Source of the DNA: CAYMFD01 sp964389475
GTDB taxonomy: Bacteria > Bacteroidota > Bacteroidia > Chitinophagales > Saprospiraceae
Length of the DNA: 30,604 nt
Direction of reading: 5' to 3'
NCBI GenBank assembly: GCA_964389475.1
Contig: CAYMFD010000035.1
Span: 1-30,604, forward strand
Shown here: in pieces, positions 23,545 to 30,604 of the stretch
Layout of the letters: each line of letters begins with the position of its first letter
Position numbering within the stretch: the stretch's first letter is position 1
The notes under the pieces: generated by a model
The model's input: only the letters and a program-made list of their open reading frames with translations
The model's database searches: none
What the model was told of the DNA's origin: nothing
Translations under genes and position numbers: made by a program

Positions 23545-24411
23545 ATGCTACTACTACTCTGTATTGTTATCAATGCTCTGATAGGCGTCGTCTTTAAGTT
23601 ATATAACAAGTACGACGTCCAGACCCTACCCGCCATCGTAGTCAACTACTACGTGTGTGTCACCACGTCTATGGTGGTCACAGGTCGAGCGACGATCAAT
23701 GTTGACACGCTAGGCCAGCCCTATCTTGTCTATGCGATGTTACTGGGCTTGACCTTTATCCTCGTATTTGATGTGGTAGCTAGAACCGTGGGTAGTTTTG
23801 GGATCGTAGTGGCTAGTGTATTTCAAAAGATGTCGCTGATAGCGCCTACCGTGGTAGCGATCGTATGGTTTAGCGAAGGACTGACGGTGATCAAGGGAGC
23901 CGGTATCATCGCCGCCCTACTCAGCATCCTACTGATTACAGAGATCACCAAGGTAGGTGTCAAAGGCTCTCACTCCTGGCGAGACTGGACGCTGCCGATA
24001 CTCACCCTCATCGGTAGTAGCATTATTGATGTAGGGCTATTCTTGGTACAAGCCAAGGGGATCGCTGATGGTGGTGACATCGGATTCGTCGCTACCTTAT
24101 TTGGGACAGCAGCATTGATGGGTACCCTCCTACTTACTGTCAAGATCATCAAAGGTGATAATACGATCGGTATCAAGGAGGTAATCGGTGGTATCGTACT
24201 CGGTGTCCCCAATTTCTTCTCCATCTACCTACTGCTACTACTCTTAAGCAAAGGCTGGGACGGATCAGCGATATTCCCGATCAACAATGTGGGCATCCTG
24301 GCGATGTCGGCCATATTTGGTTTCGTGCTATTTAAGGAGAAGATTACCGCTGGGAAGGTACTCGGTGTCCTCGTCAGTATCATCGCAATAGGCCTGATCG
24401 CATATGGCTAG
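23545..24411 (+). CDS. DMT/EamA-family permease
   Basis: This 288-residue integral membrane protein resembles the drug/metabolite transporter (EamA) superfamily, with about ten hydrophobic spans in two halves. It starts MLLLLCIVINALIGVVFKLY and ends in a span GKVLGVLVSIIAIGLIAYG. The proline- and glycine-rich spans (IAPTVVAIVWF, FPINNVGILAMSAIFGF followed by KEKIT) fit the DMT pattern of a conserved EK(I/L)T near the last span. The substrate is unknown. The ATG at 23545 is preferred to a TTG at 23536, which lies inside a promoter-like motif. The stop overlaps the start of the next gene by 8 bases, so the two are probably coupled. Confidence 0.82.
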   Translation: MLLLLCIVINALIGVVFKLYNKYDVQTLPAIVVNYYVCVTTSMVVTGRATINVDTLGQPYLVYAMLLGLTFILVFDVVARTVGSFGIVVASVFQKMSLIAPTVVAIVWFSEGLTVIKGAGIIAALLSILLITEITKVGVKGSHSWRDWTLPILTLIGSSIIDVGLFLVQAKGIADGGDIGFVATLFGTAALMGTLLLTVKIIKGDNTIGIKEVIGGIVLGVPNFFSIYLLLLLLSKGWDGSAIFPINNVGILAMSAIFGFVLFKEKITAGKVLGVLVSIIAIGLIAYG

Positions 24412-25063
24412 AGAGGAGATATACGAGTACTATACCCTAGCTGGCGAAGGATACGGAGAGTACCGCGAAAAGGGCAGCAAGTTTTTGGCCTATGCCTACC
24501 CGGTCACTACGGAGGAGGAAGTAGAGGAGCATATTGCCGCCCTACGCAAGCTGCACCCCAAGTCACGCCACTACTGCTATGCCTACATACTCGATCGTTA
24601 CCAACAACAGTTTCGTGCTAATGACGATGGTGAACCCAGCGGCACAGCGGGTCGCCCCATCTTGGGCCAGCTGCATAGTGCTGAGGTCGTAGAGGCTGTC
24701 GTTATCGTCGTACGGTACTTCGGTGGTACCAAGCTAGGCGCTAGTGGTCTTATCCGTGCTTACAAAGACTCCGCCGCAGCAGCCGTCAGTGATGCTGGCA
24801 GACGACTAGTGCAGCTCACCGACGACTACCGACTAGAGGTCGACTATGCTCAGATGGGTCACGTTCTCGACTGCATCAAGTCGCTAGATATCGAGATTAC
24901 GGACAAGTCCTTTGAGACTAATGCCACCATCGATATCGCCCTACCCGCCCCAAGCAGTTCTGAAATACTGATCGCTCTACAGGCGAGGATCCTCGGTGTC
25001 AGCACGGAGCAGATCGATGAGAAGACGATCATTCCTGGCTGCAGCATCATAAAACTACCATAG
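24404..25063 (+). CDS. YigZ/IMPACT-family protein
   Basis: This 219-residue protein belongs to the YigZ/IMPACT (UPF0029) family. The N-terminal domain has REKGSKFLAYAYPV (about 20-33), KLHPKSRHYCYAYI (about 49-62), DDGEPSGTAGRPIL (about 72-85) and VRYFGGTKLGASGLIRAY (about 105-122), all family signatures. A C-terminal ferredoxin-like domain of about 75 residues follows. The molecular role in bacteria is not established; human IMPACT modulates GCN2. It overlaps the end of the DMT permease gene, so it is co-transcribed with it. Confidence 0.9.
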   Translation: MAREEIYEYYTLAGEGYGEYREKGSKFLAYAYPVTTEEEVEEHIAALRKLHPKSRHYCYAYILDRYQQQFRANDDGEPSGTAGRPILGQLHSAEVVEAVVIVVRYFGGTKLGASGLIRAYKDSAAAAVSDAGRRLVQLTDDYRLEVDYAQMGHVLDCIKSLDIEITDKSFETNATIDIALPAPSSSEILIALQARILGVSTEQIDEKTIIPGCSIIKLP

Positions 25064-25083
25064 CATTAATCGATGCCTCGAGG

Positions 25084-25114
25084 TTTGCAGATCTATCTAT
25101 AATGACTACCTTTT
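25084..25114 (+). promoter_or_regulatory. Promoter of coaE, giving a near-leaderless mRNA
   Basis: TTTG at 25084-25087 is followed by 19 bases and TACCTTTT at 25107-25114, one base off TAnnTTTG. The ATG comes only four bases later (25119), so the transcript would start at or just before the codon. It is the best-supported member of the near-leaderless group in this window. Confidence 0.55.
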
Positions 25115-25118
25115 ACCT

Positions 25119-25724
25119 ATGCTAAAAGTAGGAATCACAGGAGGTATAGGGGCAGGTAAGACTACCGTCTGTAGGCGATTTGAGGCGCTGGGCATACCCG
25201 TCTACTATGCCGACACGGCGGCTAAGCGGCTCATGTATCGAGATCCTATACTCAAGGCAGCCATCAAGCGTCTGCTAGGTGATAACGCCTACCACCGTAA
25301 TGGTCGCCTCGACAGAAGTTACATAGCGAGTAAGGTTTTTAAAGACGCGGATCTACTAGAGGCGCTTAATCAGCTGGTACATCCTGCTGTAGGTAGAGAC
25401 GCTAGCGCATGGTTTGATGACCAAGCACAGCATGCGCCATATGGCCTATACGAGGCTGCCTTATTGGTTGAGAATCGGTCTTACAAGGATTTCGACTACC
25501 TCATATCGGTATCGGCGCCAGAAGAAGTACGGATAAATCGAGTGATGGCTAGAGACGGCATCACCAGAGAGCAAGTCGCTGCCAGACTTAAACACCAGCT
25601 GCCTCAGGCCCAAAAAGACGACGTCGCCGACTACGTGATTACCAATGTCGACCTCGCGGGATTGCAGGCTCAAGTAGATGAAGTACACAGAGCCTTGATA
25701 GGCAAAGGCAAAGCGCGAGGATAA
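25119..25724 (+). CDS. coaE: Dephospho-CoA kinase
   Basis: This 201-residue P-loop kinase would phosphorylate dephospho-CoA in the last step of CoA synthesis. The Walker A motif GGIGAGKTT (residues 8-16) follows directly after the start. VYYADTAAKRLM (about 28-39) is the family's acceptor-site motif, with the catalytic Asp. YGLYEAALLVE (about 109-119) and NRVMARDGITREQVAARLKHQ (in two parts, about 136-156) are further marks of CoaE. The length is normal. It ends convergently with the DUF6503-like gene about 98 bases away, with no strong terminator between them. Confidence 0.95.
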   Translation: MLKVGITGGIGAGKTTVCRRFEALGIPVYYADTAAKRLMYRDPILKAAIKRLLGDNAYHRNGRLDRSYIASKVFKDADLLEALNQLVHPAVGRDASAWFDDQAQHAPYGLYEAALLVENRSYKDFDYLISVSAPEEVRINRVMARDGITREQVAARLKHQLPQAQKDDVADYVITNVDLAGLQAQVDEVHRALIGKGKARG

Positions 25725-25822
25725 ACTCGGTAATACTTCGCTAGACAGAATGACCGGGACTGATTCAGCAGAGAGGTTCTCGAAATTTTCGCCATCAAGT
25801 TAAAACCCAAGGCAAGCTAACA

Positions 25823-26632
25823 TCAAGACTGGAAGTCTGCCACAGTCAAGCCATTATTGAACTTGATATCCGACCACGTGACCTCAGTCCAAGGTCTATC
25901 GTTTTCGTCCGCATCCCAGGTTGATTTTTTATATCTCCGCGTGGTTGGGATCATCAGTCCGTCAATCGTCTCATACTTGAGGTGCATGAGGAGCGGCGTA
26001 TCCATTACACCGTAGTCTGCCACGGTAAATAAAAACTGGTCTACTAGGCCTGTCGCCTGATTGATATATAGCTGATATATATCGGTTGCTTGCTCACCAT
26101 CACCCTCGAACTCCACTCGGACGACATCGTACATCCTCCCATAGATATCCTTTTCTCCCATGTGGGTATATATCAGTCCAGGGTCCAGTAGTTTAGGCAT
26201 CATTAGAAACCAATAGTAGTTCGTCGGTCTATTGAAGGCAGCACGACTTAGGATCTCTTCGTCGTCCAGGAGCTGACCATTGTGCTTAACCCAGTATGCA
26301 ACACCATCATAGCCTTGCTCTATCACACCTTTCATATCTGGTAATGTCCGCTCATGCTGGATGTACTTGCCGTAGGATAGCTCTCCATCGAATAGGTACT
26401 TCTCCTCCGTAACGTCCTTTTTGCCAGCAGATGTCATATACGTGTAGGTGTACGTTACGTCTTTCTTGGCCGACCATGCAGCGTGATTACCCACTTTTTG
26501 CACCATGTTATAGACGATTTCGTGGCCTTTATTTTGAAAGGCGGGTGTAGGCATTGAAGACGTCACCTGTTGAGTCTTACAGGCTATACCCGATAGTACT
26601 AGGAGGATGGGAAGGAGGTAGGTGTATCGCAT
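25823..26632 (-). CDS. Probable DUF6503-family lipoprotein
   Basis: From the ATG at 26632 this protein has 269 residues and starts with a lipoprotein-type signal, MRYTYLLPILLVLSGIAC, with Cys near residue 18; the lipobox is imperfect (Gly at -3). The rest resembles the DUF6503 family of Bacteroidota: KYIQHERTLPD, EQGYDGVAYWVKHNG, FNRPTNYYWFLMMPKLLDPG and YINQATGLVDQFLFTVAD. It is expected to be beta-rich and anchored in the outer membrane or at the periplasmic face. The function is unknown. A longer frame reaching 26713 exists, but its first 27 residues precede the signal peptide, so I rejected that start. The gene is third in the minus-strand run after the S1P lyase-like gene and the UbiA gene. 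Confidence 0.75.
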   Translation of the reverse strand: MRYTYLLPILLVLSGIACKTQQVTSSMPTPAFQNKGHEIVYNMVQKVGNHAAWSAKKDVTYTYTYMTSAGKKDVTEEKYLFDGELSYGKYIQHERTLPDMKGVIEQGYDGVAYWVKHNGQLLDDEEILSRAAFNRPTNYYWFLMMPKLLDPGLIYTHMGEKDIYGRMYDVVRVEFEGDGEQATDIYQLYINQATGLVDQFLFTVADYGVMDTPLLMHLKYETIDGLMIPTTRRYKKSTWDADENDRPWTEVTWSDIKFNNGLTVADFQS

Positions 26633-26737
26633 AATGTAACGGTTGAGTTTTGGTGATCGTAGGTAATCAACGCAAATAGAAGCATTATTTAGGGCATCAC
26701 GGGCATCGGCCATACGAAAAGATCAATACACAAACAC

Positions 26738-27601
26738 CTACGTCAGTATGTCGATCACGAAGGCTAGCCCAAATACTACGCTAGCAATGCCATTGGTCGT
26801 AAAGAAGGCCATGTTGATCCTCGACAGATCTTTGGCAGAAATGATAAGGTGCTGGTATATCAGCAATCCGACGAATATCACACTACCCACCCATAACATA
26901 GGACCACTATCGATAAAGTTGAACGTGACGTAGTAGGTATTGTACAGCAATACGCCAGCGGCTATGATGTGTAGGACCTCACTCACCCGCATAGAGAGTG
27001 AGCGGCCCAGCTTAACGGGAGTGCTATGTAGGTTGAGCGACTTGTCTAGCGCCTCGTCCTGGAGGGCATAGAGGATATCAAAACCAGCTACCCAGCACAG
27101 CACAACTACGCCATAGAGTACAGGCACCATATCAAAAGTGCCAGTTACAGCCAGGTAGGCACCTACGGGAGCCAGAGCCAGGCCCAGGCCCAAGACCATG
27201 TGGCAGAGGGCGGTAAATCTCTTGGTATAACTATAGCCCAGGGTAATCAGTAGTGCCACAGGGCTCAGGTAGAAGCAGAGCGGATTGATAAAGTAGGTCA
27301 CCACGATGAAGGCCACGGCATTAAACACCACGAAGGCTAGTACAGCATTGGGCTCAAGTATACCAGCCGGGATTTCTCGGGTCTGCGTTCGGGGATTGGC
27401 TCGATCTATCTCACGGTCTAGGTAGCGATTAAAGGCCATGGCGGCACTCCTTGCGAATACCATACACAAGATGACCAGCAAGAGCATGCGATTATCAAAA
27501 GTGTAACCGTCCGTCTCTACTGCTAGAAAGTATCCCACCATAGCAAATGGCAGGGCAAAAATCGTATGGCTAAACTTAATTAGACTTAGGTAGTCTTTCA
27601 T
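26738..27601 (-). CDS. mqnP: UbiA-family prenyltransferase, probable MqnP
   Basis: This 287-residue polytopic membrane enzyme is of the UbiA superfamily. The first Asp-rich motif NRYLDREIDRANPRT (residues 58-72) has NxxxDxxxD, and DILYALQDEALD (about 174-185) holds the second. About eight hydrophobic spans are present. It would attach a polyprenyl chain to an aromatic quinone precursor in the membrane. As mqnA and mqnE are in the same window, MqnP of the futalosine route is the natural assignment, although UbiA-like 4-hydroxybenzoate prenyltransferases are very similar in sequence. It starts 45 bases after the S1P lyase-like gene and may share its transcript. Confidence 0.8.
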   Translation of the reverse strand: MKDYLSLIKFSHTIFALPFAMVGYFLAVETDGYTFDNRMLLLVILCMVFARSAAMAFNRYLDREIDRANPRTQTREIPAGILEPNAVLAFVVFNAVAFIVVTYFINPLCFYLSPVALLITLGYSYTKRFTALCHMVLGLGLALAPVGAYLAVTGTFDMVPVLYGVVVLCWVAGFDILYALQDEALDKSLNLHSTPVKLGRSLSMRVSEVLHIIAAGVLLYNTYYVTFNFIDSGPMLWVGSVIFVGLLIYQHLIISAKDLSRINMAFFTTNGIASVVFGLAFVIDILT

Positions 27602-27646
27602 GTGTATGGCGTCAGTAGGAGGGTAACATTGTCAAGGCTACAATTG

Positions 27647-29065
27647 TTAGTCCATCAGCTTATCTAAGTAGTCTTTTATCAGGTCATCTACCTCGCCTTC
27701 ACCAGTCAGCTCGCCGATCATACCATACAGGGCGGCGCTTCGCTTGTCATCGACATCAGACTTCTGGATTGCGGCTTTCTTGACTTTATCAAAGGCTGAT
27801 ACAGAAAGTACCTTCTTTAGCCCCTTGACGCCGATTACTTGCGCCTTGGTAGCCAGCTTTGCGACGGAGAGCCTTTTGACCTTCTTCATGGCTGTCGCTA
27901 GTGCCTCTTCGAACTCGGTGATGTGGTGGGCATGATTGGGTGATACCGATATGTGCAGGGCGGCGGGGCTCTGCTGGCGGTCCAGTAACCAGCCCTGCAC
28001 ATATAGCTCATCGCCTAGCTGGTATATATCGATCTTAGTACTGGTAAACGAGAAGATGCATATGTCCGGCTCCCCGACGATCTCCAGCTCCGGGTAGGCA
28101 CTGATGATGCGGTGTAGGTCTTGGACGATCGCCATCTTCTTGGCTACGAGTCGCTCATAACCACTGCGGCCTATGTATCGCAGTACGGTGTAGGCCATAG
28201 CGATGGCACCACCAGGTCGTGTACCCGCTATAGACGGTGACCCATACATGCCTCCAGGCCAGTCGGTATAGACGTAGAACTGTGACTTGCGTAGCTCTCT
28301 ACTGTTGTAAAGGACAACACTGCAGCCCTTGGCTGCATAGCCGTACTTGTGTATATCAGCACTCATCGAGGTCACCCCCGGCGTAGATAGGTCAAAGGTG
28401 ATCTGCTCCTTCAAAAAAGGTAGTACGAAGCCTCCCACGCAGGCATCTACATGCATCAGTACGTCGTGCTTAAGCGCTACCTGGCCTATCGCCTCTATCG
28501 GATCGACCACTCCTTGCGGGTACTGCGGCGCCGAGGCCACTATCATAATCGTCTGATCGTCAATCGCAGCCTCGATAGCAGCAGGATCTACACGGTAATC
28601 ATCGCCAATCGGCACGGGCTTGACCTCTACCCCAAAGTAGTGACAGCCCTTATTAAAGGCCGGGTGGACACTGATCGGCAAGACGACTTTGGGTCGCGTG
28701 ATGGACGGCCGCTTAGCCATCATATAATCTTTGGAGGCCTTGATAGCCATCAGGATACTCTCGGTACCTCCGCTCGTCATACTACCCGCTCCATCCTCAT
28801 CAGCTCCGAATAGGTCTAGACACATCTGTACAACGTCTCTCTCCATATTCCTCAGACTGGGAAAGGCCGCCGGGTTGAGGGCATTTTCGCAGAAGTAAGT
28901 ATCATACGCCATCTTGGCCGCCTCTATGATCTCATTATCAGCGTAGTAGATGTAGCTAAATGATCGACCTTTGCGCCACTGCAGATCGTTTTTCTTCCTA
29001 CCTGTTAGATCATCCCTCAGCGATTGGAGATTGGCACCTTCTCTTGGAAATGGCATTTTCTTCAT
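27647..29065 (-). CDS. Sphingosine-1-phosphate lyase homologue (PLP-dependent)
   Basis: This 472-residue enzyme belongs to the group II PLP decarboxylase fold and is closest to sphingosine-1-phosphate lyase. MTSGGTESILMA (residues 96-107) binds the phosphate of PLP, His134 should stack on the ring, Asp207 (HVDA) bonds the pyridine nitrogen, and SADIHKYGYAAKG holds the Schiff-base Lys240. The stretch QFYVYTDWPGGMYGSPSIAG (262-281) is nearly the human SGPL1 motif [20 protein letters not shown]. It would split a phosphorylated sphingoid base into phosphoethanolamine and a long-chain aldehyde. Bacterial copies, such as in Legionella, are known. No N-terminal membrane span is seen, unlike in eukaryotic lyases. 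An extra C-terminal helical tail of about 70 residues follows. Start choice: ATG 29065 or the fourth codon. Confidence 0.8.
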   Translation of the reverse strand: MKKMPFPREGANLQSLRDDLTGRKKNDLQWRKGRSFSYIYYADNEIIEAAKMAYDTYFCENALNPAAFPSLRNMERDVVQMCLDLFGADEDGAGSMTSGGTESILMAIKASKDYMMAKRPSITRPKVVLPISVHPAFNKGCHYFGVEVKPVPIGDDYRVDPAAIEAAIDDQTIMIVASAPQYPQGVVDPIEAIGQVALKHDVLMHVDACVGGFVLPFLKEQITFDLSTPGVTSMSADIHKYGYAAKGCSVVLYNSRELRKSQFYVYTDWPGGMYGSPSIAGTRPGGAIAMAYTVLRYIGRSGYERLVAKKMAIVQDLHRIISAYPELEIVGEPDICIFSFTSTKIDIYQLGDELYVQGWLLDRQQSPAALHISVSPNHAHHITEFEEALATAMKKVKRLSVAKLATKAQVIGVKGLKKVLSVSAFDKVKKAAIQKSDVDDKRSAALYGMIGELTGEGEVDDLIKDYLDKLMD

Positions 29066-29071
29066 GAGGAG

Positions 29072-29079
29072 CGAAGATA
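29072..29079 (-). promoter_or_regulatory. -7-like element before the S1P lyase homologue
   Basis: On the minus strand TATCTTCG (29079-29072), one mismatch from TAnnTTTG, lies six bases before the ATG at 29065. No TTG at proper distance was found. Bases 29080-29250 hold no gene, only A/T-rich degenerate repeats. Confidence 0.25.
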
Positions 29080-29250
29080 GTGGAAAGTCGATTTGCTTAT
29101 TCGTCGATTTGTCAATTTGCTCGATCCTCAGGACCGCTTAGCTCCTAGAGTCCTGCGAGACTTGAAAAGCAATACGTAAGGCCTCGATATCAGCTTGCCT
29201 ATTTGCTGATTCATAATTCGTAACTGAGTAATCGTAATTCACAAAATCCA

Positions 29251-30369
29251 TCACTGGCTCAGCAGATAGCTAATCCCGATGCCAAGGTAGTTACCGACTG
29301 CATAACCAACGAGGCCCGTTGCGATACCACCAAAGACCACTTGCTTATTGCCCAAGACATGCGCTATCTGACCAACAAAGGCAGGCCCATAGATACTGGC
29401 TACAGAGGTAATCAAGAGGGTATCACGATCTATTCTCAATACCCAGCCCAGTAGGTAGTGAGTCAGAATGGTCAACACGTAGGTGATGCCATAGTACTGG
29501 ACCAGGATACTACTATTACCCAAGATTTCACTCGCTTCGCTCCGCAGCCCGATGGCCACACAAAACACCAGCAAGAGATAGTTACCCACATCAAAAGATG
29601 TCCGCATCTTGCGAATAGGCGCCACAAACGACAGCCCCACACTCAGCGTTGTGACACTTAAGATGATCAATGCTACCGGCAGCTCATCGCCGAACAGCAC
29701 TGTCACCAGCCCTACGGTGATACCCACTATGGCAATAGCCAGCAGTAAGGACAGGAGAGCATGCTTGAGGTTAAATCCTTGTGAGGTGGCAGAGGCAGGC
29801 GAGTCGTCGTCCACCATCTTGTAACTGTAAGCGGGATAAAAGCGACCCAGTAAGGCTGGACCGAAGGAGGTGAGAAATATCAGATAGATCCCACCGTATA
29901 AAATGTCTGCTGCATTGAGCTGGATAAACAAAGTCTCGCTGGCACCTGTGGCTAGTCCTACCGCCTGCATATTGGGGGTGCCGCCTGTATTGACACCAGC
30001 GATCATGCCTGCTGCCTGCGCAAGGTCAGGTAGTCGACCCACGTAGTACAGGGATATCACGTAAGTCACGACCGCGGCAGATATCACACAGCAGATAAAG
30101 GATAATACCGTCGACTTAGCAGACCGTAACCAACCCAATACATCGGTCGTAAATAGCAACAAGGGTATCGCAATCATAATACTAGCCTCAGAGACCGTCT
30201 TACTGATAGCACCATCTAGCGGGAGTATGTCGGTGCTTGCTAGCAGTATACCAAAGAGGTAGCTCAGCACAACGGGACCCAACCACTTAGGCGTAATACC
30301 TCTTCGTTGTAACCAAAGAAAGACGGCAGGGGCTAGAAAAGTTACGAGCAGTTGCACTACTACATTCAT
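29251..30369 (-). CDS. DUF819-family membrane protein
   Basis: This 372-residue protein is an integral membrane protein of the DUF819 (PF05684-like) family, of unknown transport or structural role. It has about ten or more hydrophobic spans. The family mark is the conserved stretch GMIAGVNTGGTPNMQAVGLA (about residues 140-160) with GGTPN, and SVASIYGPAFVGQIAHVLGNK (in two parts) near the C-terminus, giving an internal-repeat look. It has no signal peptide. It lies upstream of the S1P lyase homologue with about 185 bases between them, so it may be separate. The start is the ATG at 30369, with a -7-like element four bases upstream. Confidence 0.88.
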   Translation of the reverse strand: MNVVVQLLVTFLAPAVFLWLQRRGITPKWLGPVVLSYLFGILLASTDILPLDGAISKTVSEASIMIAIPLLLFTTDVLGWLRSAKSTVLSFICCVISAAVVTYVISLYYVGRLPDLAQAAGMIAGVNTGGTPNMQAVGLATGASETLFIQLNAADILYGGIYLIFLTSFGPALLGRFYPAYSYKMVDDDSPASATSQGFNLKHALLSLLLAIAIVGITVGLVTVLFGDELPVALIILSVTTLSVGLSFVAPIRKMRTSFDVGNYLLLVFCVAIGLRSEASEILGNSSILVQYYGITYVLTILTHYLLGWVLRIDRDTLLITSVASIYGPAFVGQIAHVLGNKQVVFGGIATGLVGYAVGNYLGIGISYLLSQ

Positions 30370-30373
30370 GACG

Positions 30374-30381
30374 GAAAGATA
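30374..30381 (-). promoter_or_regulatory. -7-like element four bases before the DUF819 start
   Basis: On the minus strand TATCTTTC (30381-30374), one mismatch from TAnnTTTG, is four bases before the ATG at 30369. No TTG upstream at the usual distance was seen. It fits the near-leaderless group. Confidence 0.3.
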
Positions 30382-30488
30382 GTAAAGTGTATCACACGAC
30401 CTAGGCCATCCCTAGGCAATCAATGGCAAGAACGCTTCGCCCGTAAGGGATATAGTCCTTATTTTTACTCAAAGTACAGAATTGTGAC

Positions 30489-30604
30489 ATGAAAGCCTCG
30501 GACCTAAAATACCTGCTAGCCTACCTGCTACCCCTCACGGGATTAATGGCTGTCACAATGGATGGTGCCTACACCTACAGCGCATTGATTTTCGCCTTTG
30601 TCTT
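30489..30604 (+). CDS. N-terminus of a membrane protein, possibly alkane 1-monooxygenase (partial)
   Basis: A frame opens at the ATG at 30489 and runs off the window edge (38 codons seen). It begins MKASDLKYLLAYLLPLTGLM and continues into a second hydrophobic stretch (YSALIFAFV). Two membrane spans with LPL and a short loop are the pattern at the N-terminus of Bacteroidota AlkB-type alkane monooxygenases, but too little is visible to be sure; the histidine motifs lie beyond the window. It is divergent from DUF819 with about 120 bases between them. Confidence 0.45.
   Translation, partial: MKASDLKYLLAYLLPLTGLMAVTMDGAYTYSALIFAFV

Noticed and set aside
28451..28813. 120-codon plus-strand frame
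   Set aside because: It lies antisense within the S1P lyase homologue, which has a clear family match.
29091..29245. Repeated ATTTGC and AATTCGTAA-like short runs
   Set aside because: Degenerate, irregular spacing, A/T-rich; no array or structure.
1..30604. Search for tRNA genes, CRISPR arrays, transposases and phage genes
   Set aside because: None could be supported by eye in any intergenic stretch or reading frame.

Overview
The window looks like a chromosomal segment from a member of the Bacteroidota, probably a Saprospira/Lewinella-type lineage (phylum fairly sure, lower rank a guess). The signs are a serine palmitoyltransferase of the Sphingobacterium type, a DUF4833 protein, a DUF6503-like lipoprotein, a thioredoxin protein of the DUF4369 style, futalosine-type menaquinone genes, and -7 promoter elements of the Bacteroidota form TAnnTTTG with TTG about 19 bases upstream. 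No phage, transposase, CRISPR array or tRNA was seen. Most of it is core metabolism.

Layout. 1-1.8 kb: an HMG-CoA lyase (leucine/ketone-body route) convergent with mqnA. 1.9-4.9 kb: a DUF4833 protein, then a tight pair of serine palmitoyltransferase and a GNAT-fold acyltransferase, which look like the first steps of sphingolipid synthesis. 5.0-8.3 kb: a Thermus-type isocitrate dehydrogenase with a strong terminator, and a membrane protein of the misnamed 'site-specific recombinase' family. 8.4-11.9 kb (minus strand): mqnE, then a 680-base gap holding copy A of a dispersed non-coding repeat, then a translationally coupled fsa/talC-ctlX pair. 11.9-14.0 kb: the SRP RNA gene on the minus strand, with its own promoter and terminator, then alanine dehydrogenase and a stretch dense in hairpins that may hold a small RNA. 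14.0-16.1 kb (minus): rpsP with its own terminator and an unrecognised 465-residue protein. 16.2-16.5 kb: copy B of the dispersed repeat. 16.8-18.3 kb: pyrR-pyrB. 18.6-25.7 kb (plus): a thioredoxin-fold exported protein, a MazG-like hydrolase, a sigma-54 response regulator without a DNA-binding domain, a LOG-type protein, an alpha/beta hydrolase, a DMT permease, a YigZ protein and coaE. 25.8-30.4 kb (minus): a DUF6503-like lipoprotein, a UbiA prenyltransferase (probable mqnP), a sphingosine-1-phosphate lyase homologue and a DUF819 membrane protein. The right edge cuts a plus-strand membrane protein.

How the genes work together. mqnA, mqnE and the UbiA enzyme belong to the futalosine route to menaquinone but are scattered over 27 kb. 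Serine palmitoyltransferase (synthesis) and the sphingosine-1-phosphate lyase homologue (breakdown) suggest that this organism both makes and turns over sphingoid bases. pyrR and pyrB are a pyrimidine unit.

The observations most worth a second look are the three-block, roughly 310-base intergenic repeat found upstream of both mqnE and rpsP; the series of genes whose -7 element lies only 4-6 bases before the start codon, suggesting leaderless mRNAs; the candidate ceramide N-acyltransferase next to serine palmitoyltransferase; the NtrC-type regulator lacking its helix-turn-helix; and the possible small RNA downstream of alanine dehydrogenase. No clear new defence or mobile system was found.
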